Below, in pieces: positions 19,691 to 29,101 of a stretch of 64,000 nucleotides of DNA. Position numbers and translations under genes: made by a program. Source of the DNA: Oceanobacter sp045430275 (GTDB lineage Bacteria > Pseudomonadota > Gammaproteobacteria > Pseudomonadales > Oceanobacteraceae). How positions within the stretch are numbered: position 1 is the stretch's first letter; every line of letters begins with the position of its first letter. Location: assembly GCA_045430275.1 (NCBI GenBank), contig JAILXU010000007.1:132337-196336 (forward strand), written 5' to 3'. Below the pieces are notes generated by a model. The model was given only the letters and a program-made list of their open reading frames with translations. It searched no databases and had not been told where the DNA came from.

Positions 19691-20266
19691 ATGGAATGCC
19701 GTCAAAACCTCCGTTTGAGCCTGAATAGCTGGCCCATCAAGACTGTTGCTCTGGCCATATGTGCGGTAGCACTCCACGCCCCTCTGGCCAGTCATGCCGG
19801 CACGGCTGACCTGCCTGAATTTCAGGATATGCGTGAACAGTATCGCGCCGTCACTAAAGGCAAAGCCGATGGCGATGCCACCGCAGAGAAGTTTGACCAG
19901 TGGCAGCAGCAACACCCGACCGAACACCTGATTGGCCTCTATCGCGGTGCCTTGAATTGCCTGATCGCGCGGGATGCCTGGTTTCCCTGGAACAAGATGC
20001 GTTACGCCAACCGCTGCATGGATCAGATGGATGAATCGCTACAGGCACTGGAAGCCGGTGGTCAGTCAACGGATCTGCTGCATGCCTATATCGAGCGCGG
20101 CTTTGTGAATTCCCACCTGCCATCCATGTTCGGTCGCAAGGACATGGCCGTCGAAGACTTGATTGCGGCGCAGCAATTGCCGCAGTGGTCAGAGCTGACC
20201 GAGGAAGAGCAGCAACGGATTCTGACACGCCTGTCCGACATACAAGACGCCGACAGCGAGGAGTAA
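19691..20266 (+). CDS. secreted protein of unknown function heading an ABC operon
   Basis: A 191-residue precursor with a signal sequence (TVALAICAVALHAPLASHAG). The start is fixed by AAGGAG eight bases upstream. The mature part is helical, with conserved-looking stretches such as GLYRGALNCLIARDAWFPW and MRYANRCMDQM, and has the feel of TPR-like helices. Three bases separate it from the ABC ATPase gene, so it is very likely part of that export system, perhaps as a periplasmic partner. No family is recognised with confidence. Confidence 0.7.
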   Translation: MECRQNLRLSLNSWPIKTVALAICAVALHAPLASHAGTADLPEFQDMREQYRAVTKGKADGDATAEKFDQWQQQHPTEHLIGLYRGALNCLIARDAWFPWNKMRYANRCMDQMDESLQALEAGGQSTDLLHAYIERGFVNSHLPSMFGRKDMAVEDLIAAQQLPQWSELTEEEQQRILTRLSDIQDADSEE

Positions 20267-20269
20267 ATC

Positions 20270-21034
20270 ATGAATGCTCCTCAATCAAATATTCTCCAAG
20301 CGAACGCGCCCGGAACCGCTTCCCCCGTTGTGGTCGCGCGCAATATTCACAAGTCGTTCCAGCAAGGAGAGAGCCGTATTCCGGCGCTCTCCGGCGTGGA
20401 TCTGACCATTGACGCGGGTGAATTTGTCGCCATTTGTGGCCATTCCGGCAGCGGCAAAAGCACCCTGCTGAATGTGATCGGCACGCTGGAACTGCCCGAC
20501 GATGGCGAGCTGACCCTGTGGGGCAATCCGGTGCGTTATGAGCGCAAGAAATCCGGCCAGTTGAATACCGGCTGCATCCGCCAGCACGAGCAACTGCGTC
20601 AGTCGGGGCTTGGGTTTGTGTTCCAGAACTTCAACCTCAACCCGGCCCTGACCGCGCTGGAGAATGTCGCCATTCCATTATTGCTGACCGACGCCTCACC
20701 CACTGCCCGACATCAAAAAGCCGCCGAGTTGCTGGAACAGGTCGGCCTTGGCGACCGGCTCAATCACAAACCCGGCGAGCTGTCCGGCGGTCAGCAACAG
20801 CGCGTTGCCGCTGCCCGAGCGCTGATGACCGAACCTCGTCTGGTGCTGGCCGACGAACCCACCGCCAACCTCGACAGCCACTCCACCGCACAACTGGTTC
20901 AGGCGCTGCGCCATTTGAATCAAACCACCGGCACAACGCTGCTGTTCTCCACCCACGACGAACGCCTGTTAGCACACGTTGATCGTCAGGTGATTCTGCA
21001 AGACGGCAAACTGGACGCGGAGGTAACAGCATGA
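20270..21034 (+). CDS. ABC transporter ATP-binding protein, LolD/MacB type
   Basis: A 254-residue ATPase with Walker A GHSGSGKST, Q-loop FVFQNFNLNPALTALENV, signature LSGGQQQRVAAARAL, Walker B LVLADEPTANLD and H-loop FSTHDERLL. The sequence style matches MacB/LolD/FtsE-like exporters that pair with FtsX-type permeases, which the next gene encodes with a 4-base overlap. A short insertion (RYERKKSGQLNTGCIRQHEQ) lies between Walker A and the Q-loop. Energises transfer of a periplasmic or outer-leaflet substrate. The substrate is unknown. Confidence 0.93.
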   Translation: MNAPQSNILQANAPGTASPVVVARNIHKSFQQGESRIPALSGVDLTIDAGEFVAICGHSGSGKSTLLNVIGTLELPDDGELTLWGNPVRYERKKSGQLNTGCIRQHEQLRQSGLGFVFQNFNLNPALTALENVAIPLLLTDASPTARHQKAAELLEQVGLGDRLNHKPGELSGGQQQRVAAARALMTEPRLVLADEPTANLDSHSTAQLVQALRHLNQTTGTTLLFSTHDERLLAHVDRQVILQDGKLDAEVTA

Positions 21035-22248
21035 ATTCGTTCAAATGGCTGGCATTGAGCTGGCTGAATGTGATCCGCAACACCCGCCGCAGCCTGATCT
21101 CCACCGGCATCATTGCGCTTGGCAGTCTGGCGCTGTTGCTGGCCGCCGGGTACGTCGCCGCCACCTTTGAGGGACTGCGCGAAAGCACGATTCAGGGCGG
21201 CCTTGGGCATCTGCAAATCGCCCCGAAAAACGCCTTTGATGACCGTGAAGCCGATCTGCAAGGTCTGTCGCCGGAGCAAACCGCCGACATGGAAACGCAA
21301 CTGAACGCCATGCCAGAAGTTCGCCTGACCACTCGCAGGGTGCTGTTTGAAGGACTGGTTTCCAGCGGCGACATCACCATTGCCTCGATGGGACGCGGCG
21401 TGGACATCGCCAATGAGCGCAAGATCAGCGTGTTTTCCCCCATTGTCGAAGGCCGCAACCTGAGCCGCCACGACGATCCGTTTTCGGCGGTTCTGGGCGA
21501 GCGGCTGGCAAACAACCTCAAAATCAACATTGGCGATTCGGTGACCGTACTGGCCACCACGCGTTATCAGGGCATCAACGCCATTGACGTAACCGTGGTC
21601 GGTTTTAACCGCTCGGGCATCCCGGAGCTGGACGAGCGTTTCATTATGATGCCATTGGAAGCGGCGCAGATTCTGACCGACAGCGAACAGGTCAACCGGA
21701 TTGTGGTGGCGCTGAATCAAACCGCCGATACCGACACCGTTGCTGAACGCGCACAGGCATTCGAGAACACCAGCACCCAAACCTGGGGCGAGCTGTTCCC
21801 CTTTTACCAGTCCGTGGTCACGCTCTATAAAAATATTTTCGGGGTGATGGGCGGCATTATCTTTGTGGTGGTGTTTTTGTCGGTCTCCAACACCATGGTG
21901 ATGGTGATTATGGAGCGCGTGAACGAAAGCGGCACCTTACGGGCGTACGGTTTCTCACGGGCGCGGGTGATCGGGCTGTTTACCCAGGAAGGCATCATCG
22001 TGGGCGTCGCCGGAGCCTTGCTGGGCCTGATCGTTGGCAGCGTGCTGATTCTTCTGATCAACAGCGCCATGATCCAGATGCCACCGCCTCCGGGGCGTTC
22101 AACCGGCTATCCACTGGTGCTCAACTGGGAGCCACTGGCTGCCATCGGCATCTTTATCAGCATGAGTCTGTGCGGCGCACTGGCGGCCTGGTTTCCGGCC
22201 CGCAAGATGACCCGATTATCCATCACAAATGCACTGAACCACTTCTGA
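21031..22248 (+). CDS. ABC transporter permease, FtsX/MacB-LolE family
   Basis: A 405-residue permease. One N-terminal membrane segment (LISTGIIALGSLALLLAAGY) is followed by a large periplasmic MacB-PCD-like domain (about 45-270). Three C-terminal segments follow (GVMGGIIFVVVFLSVSNT, EGIIVGVAGALLGLIVGSVL and the last 40 residues). Topology is that of type VII (MacB/LolCE) exporters, which act mechanically on periplasmic or lipoprotein substrates. It overlaps the ATPase gene by 4 bases. Confidence 0.92.
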   Translation: MNSFKWLALSWLNVIRNTRRSLISTGIIALGSLALLLAAGYVAATFEGLRESTIQGGLGHLQIAPKNAFDDREADLQGLSPEQTADMETQLNAMPEVRLTTRRVLFEGLVSSGDITIASMGRGVDIANERKISVFSPIVEGRNLSRHDDPFSAVLGERLANNLKINIGDSVTVLATTRYQGINAIDVTVVGFNRSGIPELDERFIMMPLEAAQILTDSEQVNRIVVALNQTADTDTVAERAQAFENTSTQTWGELFPFYQSVVTLYKNIFGVMGGIIFVVVFLSVSNTMVMVIMERVNESGTLRAYGFSRARVIGLFTQEGIIVGVAGALLGLIVGSVLILLINSAMIQMPPPPGRSTGYPLVLNWEPLAAIGIFISMSLCGALAAWFPARKMTRLSITNALNHF

Positions 22249-22258
22249 GGCCACCACT

Positions 22259-23059
22259 ATGATCCCTGTTCTGTCTGCCATCACTCGAAAGACAATACAA
22301 CCGCTGGTGGCTAGCCTGTTGCTGTTTCTCTCATCTTCTATCTCCGTCAGTGCCATGGCTGATACAGCCGATGACACTGCGACGACCGCTGCCGAAGTCA
22401 AGCAACGCATTCAGCAAGCGGATACTGTGCGCTCACGCTTCAACAGCGGCGAGTTGCTGTCTGAGATCACCCTGTATCGCAACGACAAGGCGGTGGAATC
22501 CAACCGCTATCAGGTGCAGTTTAATGACAACGGCGACAGCCGTGTCAGCATGCAGGACACCCGTTCCAAAGGGCAAAAAGTGCTGCTGTTGAAGAACGCC
22601 ATGTGGCTGTTTGTGCCCCGCACCCGCAAGGCGATTCGCATCACCCCAATGCAACGCCTGATGGGACAAGCCAGCTACGGCGATGTCGCCAGCCTGAGCT
22701 GGGCCAAGGAATACCGCTGGGATGGCCAACCGCTGCTGGCCGAGACCGATGACAACGGCTCCAACAGGGTTCGAATTGGCCTGATCGCCGACCGCCAGTC
22801 GGCCACTTACCGTCGCATCCAGTTATGGCTGGATGCCAACAACAATCATCCCATCAAAGCCGATTTCTTCCTCGCCAGCGGCAAACAGATGAAGTCCGCC
22901 CACTACCAGATTGAACAACTGGATGGCCTGCCGTTTGTGCGCACCACTCGATTCCTGACACCCGGCAAGAGCAAGCAATACACCCAGATGACGGCCAGTG
23001 ATCCAGTCGAGGCGCAATTCCCGGCCAGCCTGTTTACACGTCAGGGGTTTATCCGATGA
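22259..23059 (+). CDS. outer-membrane lipoprotein-sorting protein (LolA-like fold)
   Basis: A 266-residue exported protein. It has a signal peptide (core LVASLLLFLSSSISVSA) and a LolA-like domain typified by WLFVPRTRKAIRITPMQRLM and GDVASLSWAKEY. Proteins of this LolA_like group accompany RND or MacB-type exporters and are thought to ferry hydrophobic cargo across the periplasm. Ten bases after the permease, and overlapping the next gene by 4, it gives the system a periplasmic carrier. Confidence 0.82.
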   Translation: MIPVLSAITRKTIQPLVASLLLFLSSSISVSAMADTADDTATTAAEVKQRIQQADTVRSRFNSGELLSEITLYRNDKAVESNRYQVQFNDNGDSRVSMQDTRSKGQKVLLLKNAMWLFVPRTRKAIRITPMQRLMGQASYGDVASLSWAKEYRWDGQPLLAETDDNGSNRVRIGLIADRQSATYRRIQLWLDANNNHPIKADFFLASGKQMKSAHYQIEQLDGLPFVRTTRFLTPGKSKQYTQMTASDPVEAQFPASLFTRQGFIR

Positions 23060-24486
23060 TGCAATCTTCGGCCTTCAAATCAGAACCAAATAAAGATAAC
23101 GGTATAACCCTATCAGATCAGCCTTTACGAGCTTCAATGACCATAGCTTTGGCTGTGAAACTGCTGATTCCCATCTCTTTTACTCTGCCCACCCCAACGG
23201 TTCTCGCGGACGAATGGGCCACAGCTCTCATACCCACCACCATCACGCCCGCCACCCGAATGGAACATCGGCAACAGCGGACAGAAGCCGATCAAACCGC
23301 GTGGCATACGCAATTGACTGGCGAGCATCGCTGGTACAACTGGGCCGCCGTCTGGCAACTTCAGCATCAACAACGGCTGGATACCGACGGCTCCCGCACC
23401 GAACGTCAGCTAGCAGAACTGTCGTGGAATCCGGCCCTGAACAATCAACTGTCGTTGCGAATTGGCAAATTCAGCCAGGACATTGAACGCTCAACCCTGT
23501 TTCAGCCACTGGGATTTTTTCAGACGCCCGCCGCACCGTTCGACAGCTTTGCCAGCATCGAAGGTGTCTGGATGGCCAGTCTGACCTGGTGGATTCACGA
23601 CAGTGATGAACATCAGCAGCCGAGCTGGCTGGACGGCTGGATCATCACGCCGATCATTGCCCGCAATGCGCCTGAACAATTCCCGGCAACCGCCGCACAG
23701 CGCCTGCCCGATCAAGAGCGCTCACCGCATCAATGGGGATTGGTGATGGAGCGGGATTTCGACAGCCTTTCCACCACTCTGCTGGCGCAGCAGTTTCAGG
23801 GGCAAAAAGCCGGGCTGGGCTTTGGCTACAGTTGGGTGTCTGGCACCAGTTGGCAGTTTTCCGGCAGTGGTTTTGTGCGCGAAGGCAGCCGGTATCTGGC
23901 GGGCTATAATCGGGCATCCGGCATATTGAACCAGTCGGTTGAGCAACTGCAGGCATCCGCGCCCGCACTGCCAGACACCAGCACACCGTCACCCTATCGC
24001 TCACAGCAGCGCGGTTATTTTCCGCGACTTTCTCAGGGCATTCAGTGGTCTGGATTGTCACAAACCCTGATGCTTGAACTGCATTACGACCGCCGCAAAC
24101 TGACACGACGGGAACAAAAAGCGCTGTATCAGAACACGGATAGCGCCAGCACCAGTGCCAGCGCGTCTTCAACACCCATGACACAGGAAGTGGCAACGGC
24201 TCTTGGCAATCTGGGCGACGCCATTCGCCTGCTGAGTAAAGATCGCCACCAGCAACGCTATCTTTACGGCAACTATCGCTGGGAAGATACCGAGCAACAA
24301 TGGAGCGCGTCGCTGCTGTTAGGTGCCGATCACAGTCACTGGTCGCAAATCCGTTACACTCGTCATATCAACTGGAGCCTGTCGCTGTGGGCAGAGATGG
24401 ATCGCTTCTCAGGCAACGACAGCACAGAATTCGGGCGAGTGCCCTGGCAATCCATCTACCGTTTGGGGGGACAATGGGTATTTTGA
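23056..24486 (+). CDS. predicted outer-membrane beta-barrel protein of the ABC/LolA operon
   Basis: A 476-residue protein with a late signal-like stretch (LAVKLLIPISFTLPTPTVLA, about residues 32-51) and a long run of amphipathic beta strands rich in W, Y and Q. It ends in YRLGGQWVF, a terminal Phe as in outer-membrane barrels. Overlap with the LolA-like gene (4 bases) and with the kinase gene (13 bases) places it in one unit. It may act as the outer-membrane receptor or exit for the exporter. The family is not recognised, though it is reminiscent of the DUF1302-type barrels found beside LolA-like carriers. Confidence 0.7.
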   Translation: MMQSSAFKSEPNKDNGITLSDQPLRASMTIALAVKLLIPISFTLPTPTVLADEWATALIPTTITPATRMEHRQQRTEADQTAWHTQLTGEHRWYNWAAVWQLQHQQRLDTDGSRTERQLAELSWNPALNNQLSLRIGKFSQDIERSTLFQPLGFFQTPAAPFDSFASIEGVWMASLTWWIHDSDEHQQPSWLDGWIITPIIARNAPEQFPATAAQRLPDQERSPHQWGLVMERDFDSLSTTLLAQQFQGQKAGLGFGYSWVSGTSWQFSGSGFVREGSRYLAGYNRASGILNQSVEQLQASAPALPDTSTPSPYRSQQRGYFPRLSQGIQWSGLSQTLMLELHYDRRKLTRREQKALYQNTDSASTSASASSTPMTQEVATALGNLGDAIRLLSKDRHQQRYLYGNYRWEDTEQQWSASLLLGADHSHWSQIRYTRHINWSLSLWAEMDRFSGNDSTEFGRVPWQSIYRLGGQWVF

Positions 24487-25577
24487 AAGACAGGCCGACC
24501 ATCACATCCATGCTCACATTTCCACGTCAGCCACAGTCTGAATTTCTGGTCTCGCTTGGCATTCTGGCACTGATCAATCTGGGCATTACGCTGATTATCT
24601 TTACCCTGATGGAGTGGCGTTTTTTCTGGACGATTTTTGGAGCAGCCAACGGCATTGGAATCGGCTGCTTTCTGGTGACGCGCACCACGGTCAAATATTT
24701 TTACCCGCGTTTTGGCAGCGATATTCGGATTATGCTGGCGGCCCAGCCGTTGGCCGCTCTGGTTGGCAGCGGTTTCGGACATTTGTTTTTATTCGGCTAC
24801 CAACCCTTCTACCAGACGTACACCACCGCCATTCTGTTTGGCATTCCCGCTTCGCTGGTGTTTTATTTTCTGTCGCGCATCAGCGAGGCCAAAGTGGCCA
24901 GCCAGGCGGCCAAAACCGAGCAGGAAAAGGCACACAAGCACGCTGTACAAATGGAACTGCGGACACTGCAAAACCAGATCGAACCGCACTTTTTGTTTAA
25001 TACGCTGGCCAACATCAGCGCCCTGATCGACTTTTCTCCCGCTCAGGCCAAAACCTTGTTGACGGAATACACCGAATTTCTGCGCGACACCATGCGCGTT
25101 TCAACCCAGACCCTGTGGCCGCTTAAAGACGAAATCAGCATGATTCAGCGCTACTTGCGGATTCAGCAGGTGCGCTTTCCCAATATCCACTTCTCGGTAA
25201 CGATGGCCGACGAACTGGGCAACATCCGGATTCCTCCCCTGCTGCTGCAACCGCTGGTCGAGAATGCCTTTGTGCACGGACTGTCACCCAAGGGCAACAT
25301 TGGCCAGATTGATATTCAGTGCCAGGTGACGGCAGGCGATGTGCTGGAGATTCGGGTCAGCGATAACGGCGTGGGGCTGGAGCAAAACGCCTCCAGGCAA
25401 CAGGGCCTCCCCAACACGCCAAGCCAAACGTCCGGCGAGCACGTCGCGCTGAACAATATTCGCGCACGGTTGAACAGCCATTACGGCGACAATGCCAGTC
25501 TGACGCTCGGCGATGCCAAGCCCGGCGTCATATCAACCATTCAGATTCCCCTCCACAGCACGAGAGAGACGCCATGA
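24474..25577 (+). CDS. sensor histidine kinase, LytS/YehU (His_kinase) family
   Basis: A 367-residue kinase. Four hydrophobic segments (about 15-140) are followed by a short coiled coil and the LytS-type kinase domain. The phospho-acceptor His lies in LQNQIEPHFLFNTLANI (about residue 176), and the ATP-binding N-box is LLLQPLVENAFVHGL, with DNGVGL. The start at 24474 follows GGGGGG and overlaps the barrel gene by 13 bases. A start at 24510 is possible. It is paired with the LytTR regulator by a 4-base overlap. Confidence 0.92.
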   Translation: MGILKDRPTITSMLTFPRQPQSEFLVSLGILALINLGITLIIFTLMEWRFFWTIFGAANGIGIGCFLVTRTTVKYFYPRFGSDIRIMLAAQPLAALVGSGFGHLFLFGYQPFYQTYTTAILFGIPASLVFYFLSRISEAKVASQAAKTEQEKAHKHAVQMELRTLQNQIEPHFLFNTLANISALIDFSPAQAKTLLTEYTEFLRDTMRVSTQTLWPLKDEISMIQRYLRIQQVRFPNIHFSVTMADELGNIRIPPLLLQPLVENAFVHGLSPKGNIGQIDIQCQVTAGDVLEIRVSDNGVGLEQNASRQQGLPNTPSQTSGEHVALNNIRARLNSHYGDNASLTLGDAKPGVISTIQIPLHSTRETP

Positions 25578-26308
25578 AAGCGACTGCCCTGCTGGCCGAT
25601 GACGAACCGCTACTGGCGCATTCACTGGCCAGCCAACTGCGCACTTTATGGCCAGAGCTGGAAGTCGTCGCCGTGTGTTACGACGGCCAATCTGCACTCG
25701 ACAGCATTCACAGCCACCAGCCGGACATTGCCTTTCTGGATATCAATATGCCGTTCCTGAATGGGATGGATATTGCCAGGCGGCTGAACCAGAGCGGCCA
25801 GCCACAACCACTGCTGGTGTTTGTCACCGCCTACGACCAGTACGCCATCGAAGCCTTCGAGCAACAGGCGCTGGATTACCTGCTCAAACCCGGCACCGAA
25901 GCGCGGCTGCACAAAACCATCGAACGGCTGCAACAACGACTCTCGGAAAAAAGCCCGGAAAACCCGGCACCCGATACCGATTACCGCACTCATTTGTCGG
26001 TCAGCGTCGGACAAAAACGGCTGCTGCTATCGGTGGCGGATATCGCCTACTTCCAATCCGATGGCAAATACACCCGCGCCATCGGCCCCAACGCCGACTA
26101 TCTGCTGAACGAACCACTGAAACAACTGGAAACCGAACTGCCGCCGGATACCTTCTGGCGCATCCACCGCAGCGCCATTCTGAATACCAGCTTTATGGAC
26201 TACAGCACCCGCACGGAAACCGGCAGGCTAGAAGTGTTTTTGAAAGGAATGAATGAGACGCTGATCGTCAGCAGGAAGTACTTGCACCGGTTTGTGGTGG
26301 CGGGGTGA
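25574..26308 (+). CDS. LytTR-family response regulator
   Basis: A 244-residue regulator. The receiver domain has acidic pocket DDEP, phospho-acceptor Asp in AFLDINMPFLNGMD (about residue 56) and Lys in YLLKPG. It is joined to a C-terminal LytTR DNA-binding domain (about 140-240) with ADIAYFQSDGKYTRA and FWRIHRSAILN. It is the last gene of the operon that starts at 19691, so it probably regulates that operon in response to the kinase. Confidence 0.94.
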   Translation: MKATALLADDEPLLAHSLASQLRTLWPELEVVAVCYDGQSALDSIHSHQPDIAFLDINMPFLNGMDIARRLNQSGQPQPLLVFVTAYDQYAIEAFEQQALDYLLKPGTEARLHKTIERLQQRLSEKSPENPAPDTDYRTHLSVSVGQKRLLLSVADIAYFQSDGKYTRAIGPNADYLLNEPLKQLETELPPDTFWRIHRSAILNTSFMDYSTRTETGRLEVFLKGMNETLIVSRKYLHRFVVAG

Positions 26309-26414
26309 GGCAATATTGGAAGATGGGAAACGTATCTGTCAGTGCAGGTTCACAGGTTGAGCCTGAGCTGATACAGAGCTTTGAACGTTCTCATCATCGT
26401 TCTTGTTGGCATTG

Positions 26415-26837
26415 CTAGATTTCACCACTGAACTCTCGGTTACAGAATTTAAGCCTTAATTGCCTTTCATTCTCATATTCAATACCCACAACACGGTTAA
26501 TTATTTGCGTGTTAGACAGCTTTTTCTCGGCCAAGAAGGTTGATGAAAATACCTCTATGTTTGGCGCAACCTCGTCATACGGATCAAATACATTAATGTA
26601 CCCCAGATACTTTTGCTCTACTTTCTGACCATACGGATTAATATGTGACACATCACTGGCATAGGCAATAGCTTCTTTTTCGCCTTTAGATATTGCCTCA
26701 TCGAATGTGCGCGCTTTTAACGTAATTATACGCTCTTCGATAAGAACCAGGTCATCACGGTAATCATCGTTTACCTTTTCAGGCTTTCCGATCGTATCTG
26801 TTTGATACAAAGTTTTGACTGAGTAGACTTTCCACAT
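26415..26837 (-). CDS. DUF4288-like hypothetical protein
   Basis: A 140-residue soluble protein. The early block LVLIEERIITLKARTFDEA, followed by a Lys/Glu-rich helix and a YLGYINVFDPYDE segment, resembles small DUF4288 proteins of unknown function. The coding region is more AT-rich than its neighbours, which may mean acquisition. It stands alone on the minus strand between the LytTR operon and a DMT transporter unit. Confidence 0.6.
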   Translation of the reverse strand: MWKVYSVKTLYQTDTIGKPEKVNDDYRDDLVLIEERIITLKARTFDEAISKGEKEAIAYASDVSHINPYGQKVEQKYLGYINVFDPYDEVAPNIEVFSSTFLAEKKLSNTQIINRVVGIEYENERQLRLKFCNREFSGEI

Positions 26838-26948
26838 ATCATTCCTGAAACCAGCTTGTATACGTAAATCTTCTGTAATATCAAACCATAATCAGAGGCC
26901 AAAAATTCTGGCGTCATGGGTGATTGCGGTTGGGCTTGTTACGTATTT

Positions 26949-27161
26949 TCATATCTTAAGGCAGCTCTGATTGAAGTAGTGTCCATATACTTCATACTTC
27001 CAGATCTGGCGTTGTTGCTCTGAGGTGAGCTCAAGCTGCGAGGGCACTGGTGGGGTATCGAGGTTTGATAGCCCCCACCAGTAGATAAGCATTGGGCTGA
27101 GTGCCAACAGCACGATCACCGCTAGCAACAGGGATGATGTCCATATCAGAAATATCTTCAC
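26949..27161 (-). CDS. small membrane-anchored hypothetical protein
   Basis: A 70-residue protein starting at GTG two bases after the DMT transporter stop. It has one N-terminal membrane segment (WTSSLLLAVIVLLALSPMLI) and a short polar domain (LTSEQQRQIWKYEVYGHYF). The spacing suggests cotranscription with the transporter. No family is recognised, and it could be the stub of a longer membrane protein. Confidence 0.5.
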   Translation of the reverse strand: MKIFLIWTSSLLLAVIVLLALSPMLIYWWGLSNLDTPPVPSQLELTSEQQRQIWKYEVYGHYFNQSCLKI

Positions 27162-27163
27162 GT

Positions 27164-28027
27164 TCAGGCGTCCTTGTCTTTTCCTTTCATCAATACAAAC
27201 ACCGCGATGCCACCCAGTACTGCTATGGATGCCAGCATCAGGCGCAGGGTAATGGCTTCATCCAGCCAGATCAGGCCGCCAACGGTGGCGATAATCGGCA
27301 CGCTTAACTGCACAATGGCAGCAGTGGTCGCTTGCAGTGCTGGCAGGGCAGCGTACCAGATGGCGTAGCCAATGCCCGAGGCGATGGCACCGGATGCAAT
27401 CGCCAGCATTACACCGCTGCTATCAAGGTTGATATCACCGATAAACAACAGGCTCAGCGCTGCCGTCATGGGCACGGCACGAATAAAATTACCGCCGGTA
27501 TTGTAGAGTGGATCACCGCCCTGACGGCCACGCAGAGAGTACACACCCCAGGCGATGCCCGCCGCAACCATCAACAGCGCCGCCAGCAACGACGGCGATT
27601 CTGCACCGGGAAGCAGCAGCCCAATCAATCCGGCGAACGCCAGCGCATAACCGCCAATTTGCCAGCGCCCGAGCTTTTCACCGGCAATCAGACCGGCGCT
27701 GATCATGGAAATCTGCACCGCACCGAACAGCAGCAAAGCCCCACTTCCTGCAGGCAGGTTGATATAGGCGAAGGAGAACCCGGCGGCGTAGATAAACAAC
27801 ATCAGCGCCGATAACCAGTCACCGCCCACCGCAGGCTTGTCAGCGGTTTTGTTGCGCTGCAATTGAAGCAACAGCCACAACATCAGCGCGCCGGAGATCA
27901 ACCGCAAGCTGGTGAAGCTGCCTGCGTCAATGTCTGTCTCGGCCAGTGCAGCACGGCACAGAATGGAATTTCCGGCAAAGGCGATCATGCCCAATGTGGT
28001 CAGGGTAACGAGTTTGAGCTGGGACAT
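27164..28027 (-). CDS. EamA/DMT-family transporter
   Basis: A 287-residue inner-membrane transporter with about ten hydrophobic segments arranged as two EamA repeats (for example FAGNSILCRAAL in repeat 1 and ASGIGYAIWYAALPALQATT in repeat 2). The family exports metabolites or amino acids. MSQLKLVTLTTLG is used as the start. The frame extends upstream to 28171 without supporting features. It diverges from the Dyp peroxidase gene. Confidence 0.9.
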   Translation of the reverse strand: MSQLKLVTLTTLGMIAFAGNSILCRAALAETDIDAGSFTSLRLISGALMLWLLLQLQRNKTADKPAVGGDWLSALMLFIYAAGFSFAYINLPAGSGALLLFGAVQISMISAGLIAGEKLGRWQIGGYALAFAGLIGLLLPGAESPSLLAALLMVAAGIAWGVYSLRGRQGGDPLYNTGGNFIRAVPMTAALSLLFIGDINLDSSGVMLAIASGAIASGIGYAIWYAALPALQATTAAIVQLSVPIIATVGGLIWLDEAITLRLMLASIAVLGGIAVFVLMKGKDKDA

Positions 28028-28163
28028 GGTTTGCCTGCTGTTCTGGTGTTTTGGATCAAAGGCCAATAGCAAATAGACTGTCGCTATCAGTGCCATACTT
28101 GGTTCTGCACAGGCTCGGGTGTAGTGTGGAATCACCGTGATGAATGCCACAGGGAGCTTCCCC

Positions 28164-29054
28164 ATGACCATACCCCAAGCCGATATTTTTGTTGAAGGCA
28201 GTCGCCATTTTTATCATTTGGAATACCAACTGGACAGCTCGGTTTCTGAGACAGTCCTTCGCACTGCACTGGCCAAAGCATCAATCAGGAACCCGAGCAT
28301 TCAACAGGTTGTCGCCTTCGGTAAGCGAGCCTGGGATCGTTTGCAGCCTGCCTGGGCACCGGCAGACCTGGCGGATTTTGAAACCATCAACGGTGTCGAT
28401 GGCCACACCGCGCCTTCGACCCAATCGGATCTGTTCTTCTGGATTCACGGTCAGAACAGGGATGATGTATTTGATCAGATGTTAACGATTCAGGCCGCAC
28501 TGGCAGGCGTTGCCACAGTTACGCTGGATCTGGCCGGATTTCGCTATCACGACGACCGCGATTTAATCGGCTTTGTCGATGGTTCAGCCAACCCCAAAGA
28601 AGACGCCCGCATGCTGGCGGCGCTGATCCCGGAAGGACAGCCGGGTGCCGGAGGCAGCTACGTGTTGGGCCAGCAGTGGGTTCACAATCTGGCGGCGTTC
28701 AACCGATTGCCGCTTGAACAACAGGAAAAGGTGGTGGGTCGCACCAAGCAGGACAGCATTGAGCTGGAAGGCGACGATATGCCGAACAATTCTCACGTCA
28801 GCCGCACTGACGCCAAGGTCGATGGCACGGCGATGAAAATTTACCGCCGCAGCGCGCCGTATGGCAATGCAACGGAACACGGCTTGTACTTTCTGGCGTT
28901 TGGCTGTGAGATTCGCCGTTTTCAGGTGCAGCTTGATCGGATGTACGGCATCACTAACGACGGCCTGCACGACCAGTTAATCCACTACTCCAGCGCCAAA
29001 ACCGGTTCCTACTGGTTTGCGCCGTCACAGACGGATCTGGAGGCACTGTTATAA
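28164..29054 (+). CDS. Dyp-type peroxidase
   Basis: A 296-residue heme peroxidase of the dye-decolorising family. The GXXDG motif is seen in DLIGFVDGSANP (distal Asp), and the proximal His region follows in SHVSRTD. The C-terminal half contains IYRRSAPYGNATEHGLYFLAFGCE. There is no Tat signal, so a cytoplasmic location is likely. An AGGGAG Shine-Dalgarno at 28151 favours ATG 28164 over the upstream ATG at 28137. A terminator follows 20 bases after the stop. Confidence 0.95.
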   Translation: MTIPQADIFVEGSRHFYHLEYQLDSSVSETVLRTALAKASIRNPSIQQVVAFGKRAWDRLQPAWAPADLADFETINGVDGHTAPSTQSDLFFWIHGQNRDDVFDQMLTIQAALAGVATVTLDLAGFRYHDDRDLIGFVDGSANPKEDARMLAALIPEGQPGAGGSYVLGQQWVHNLAAFNRLPLEQQEKVVGRTKQDSIELEGDDMPNNSHVSRTDAKVDGTAMKIYRRSAPYGNATEHGLYFLAFGCEIRRFQVQLDRMYGITNDGLHDQLIHYSSAKTGSYWFAPSQTDLEALL

Positions 29055-29073
29055 ACCCCTGAAGCCATTCATT

Positions 29074-29101
29074 GGAGGTGATCCGCTCACCTCCTACTTT
29101 T
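29074..29101 (+). terminator. Rho-independent terminator of the Dyp peroxidase gene
   Basis: A perfect 8-bp stem (GGAGGTGA / TCACCTCC) with a five-base loop, followed by TACTTTT, 20 bases after the stop. Confidence 0.8.
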
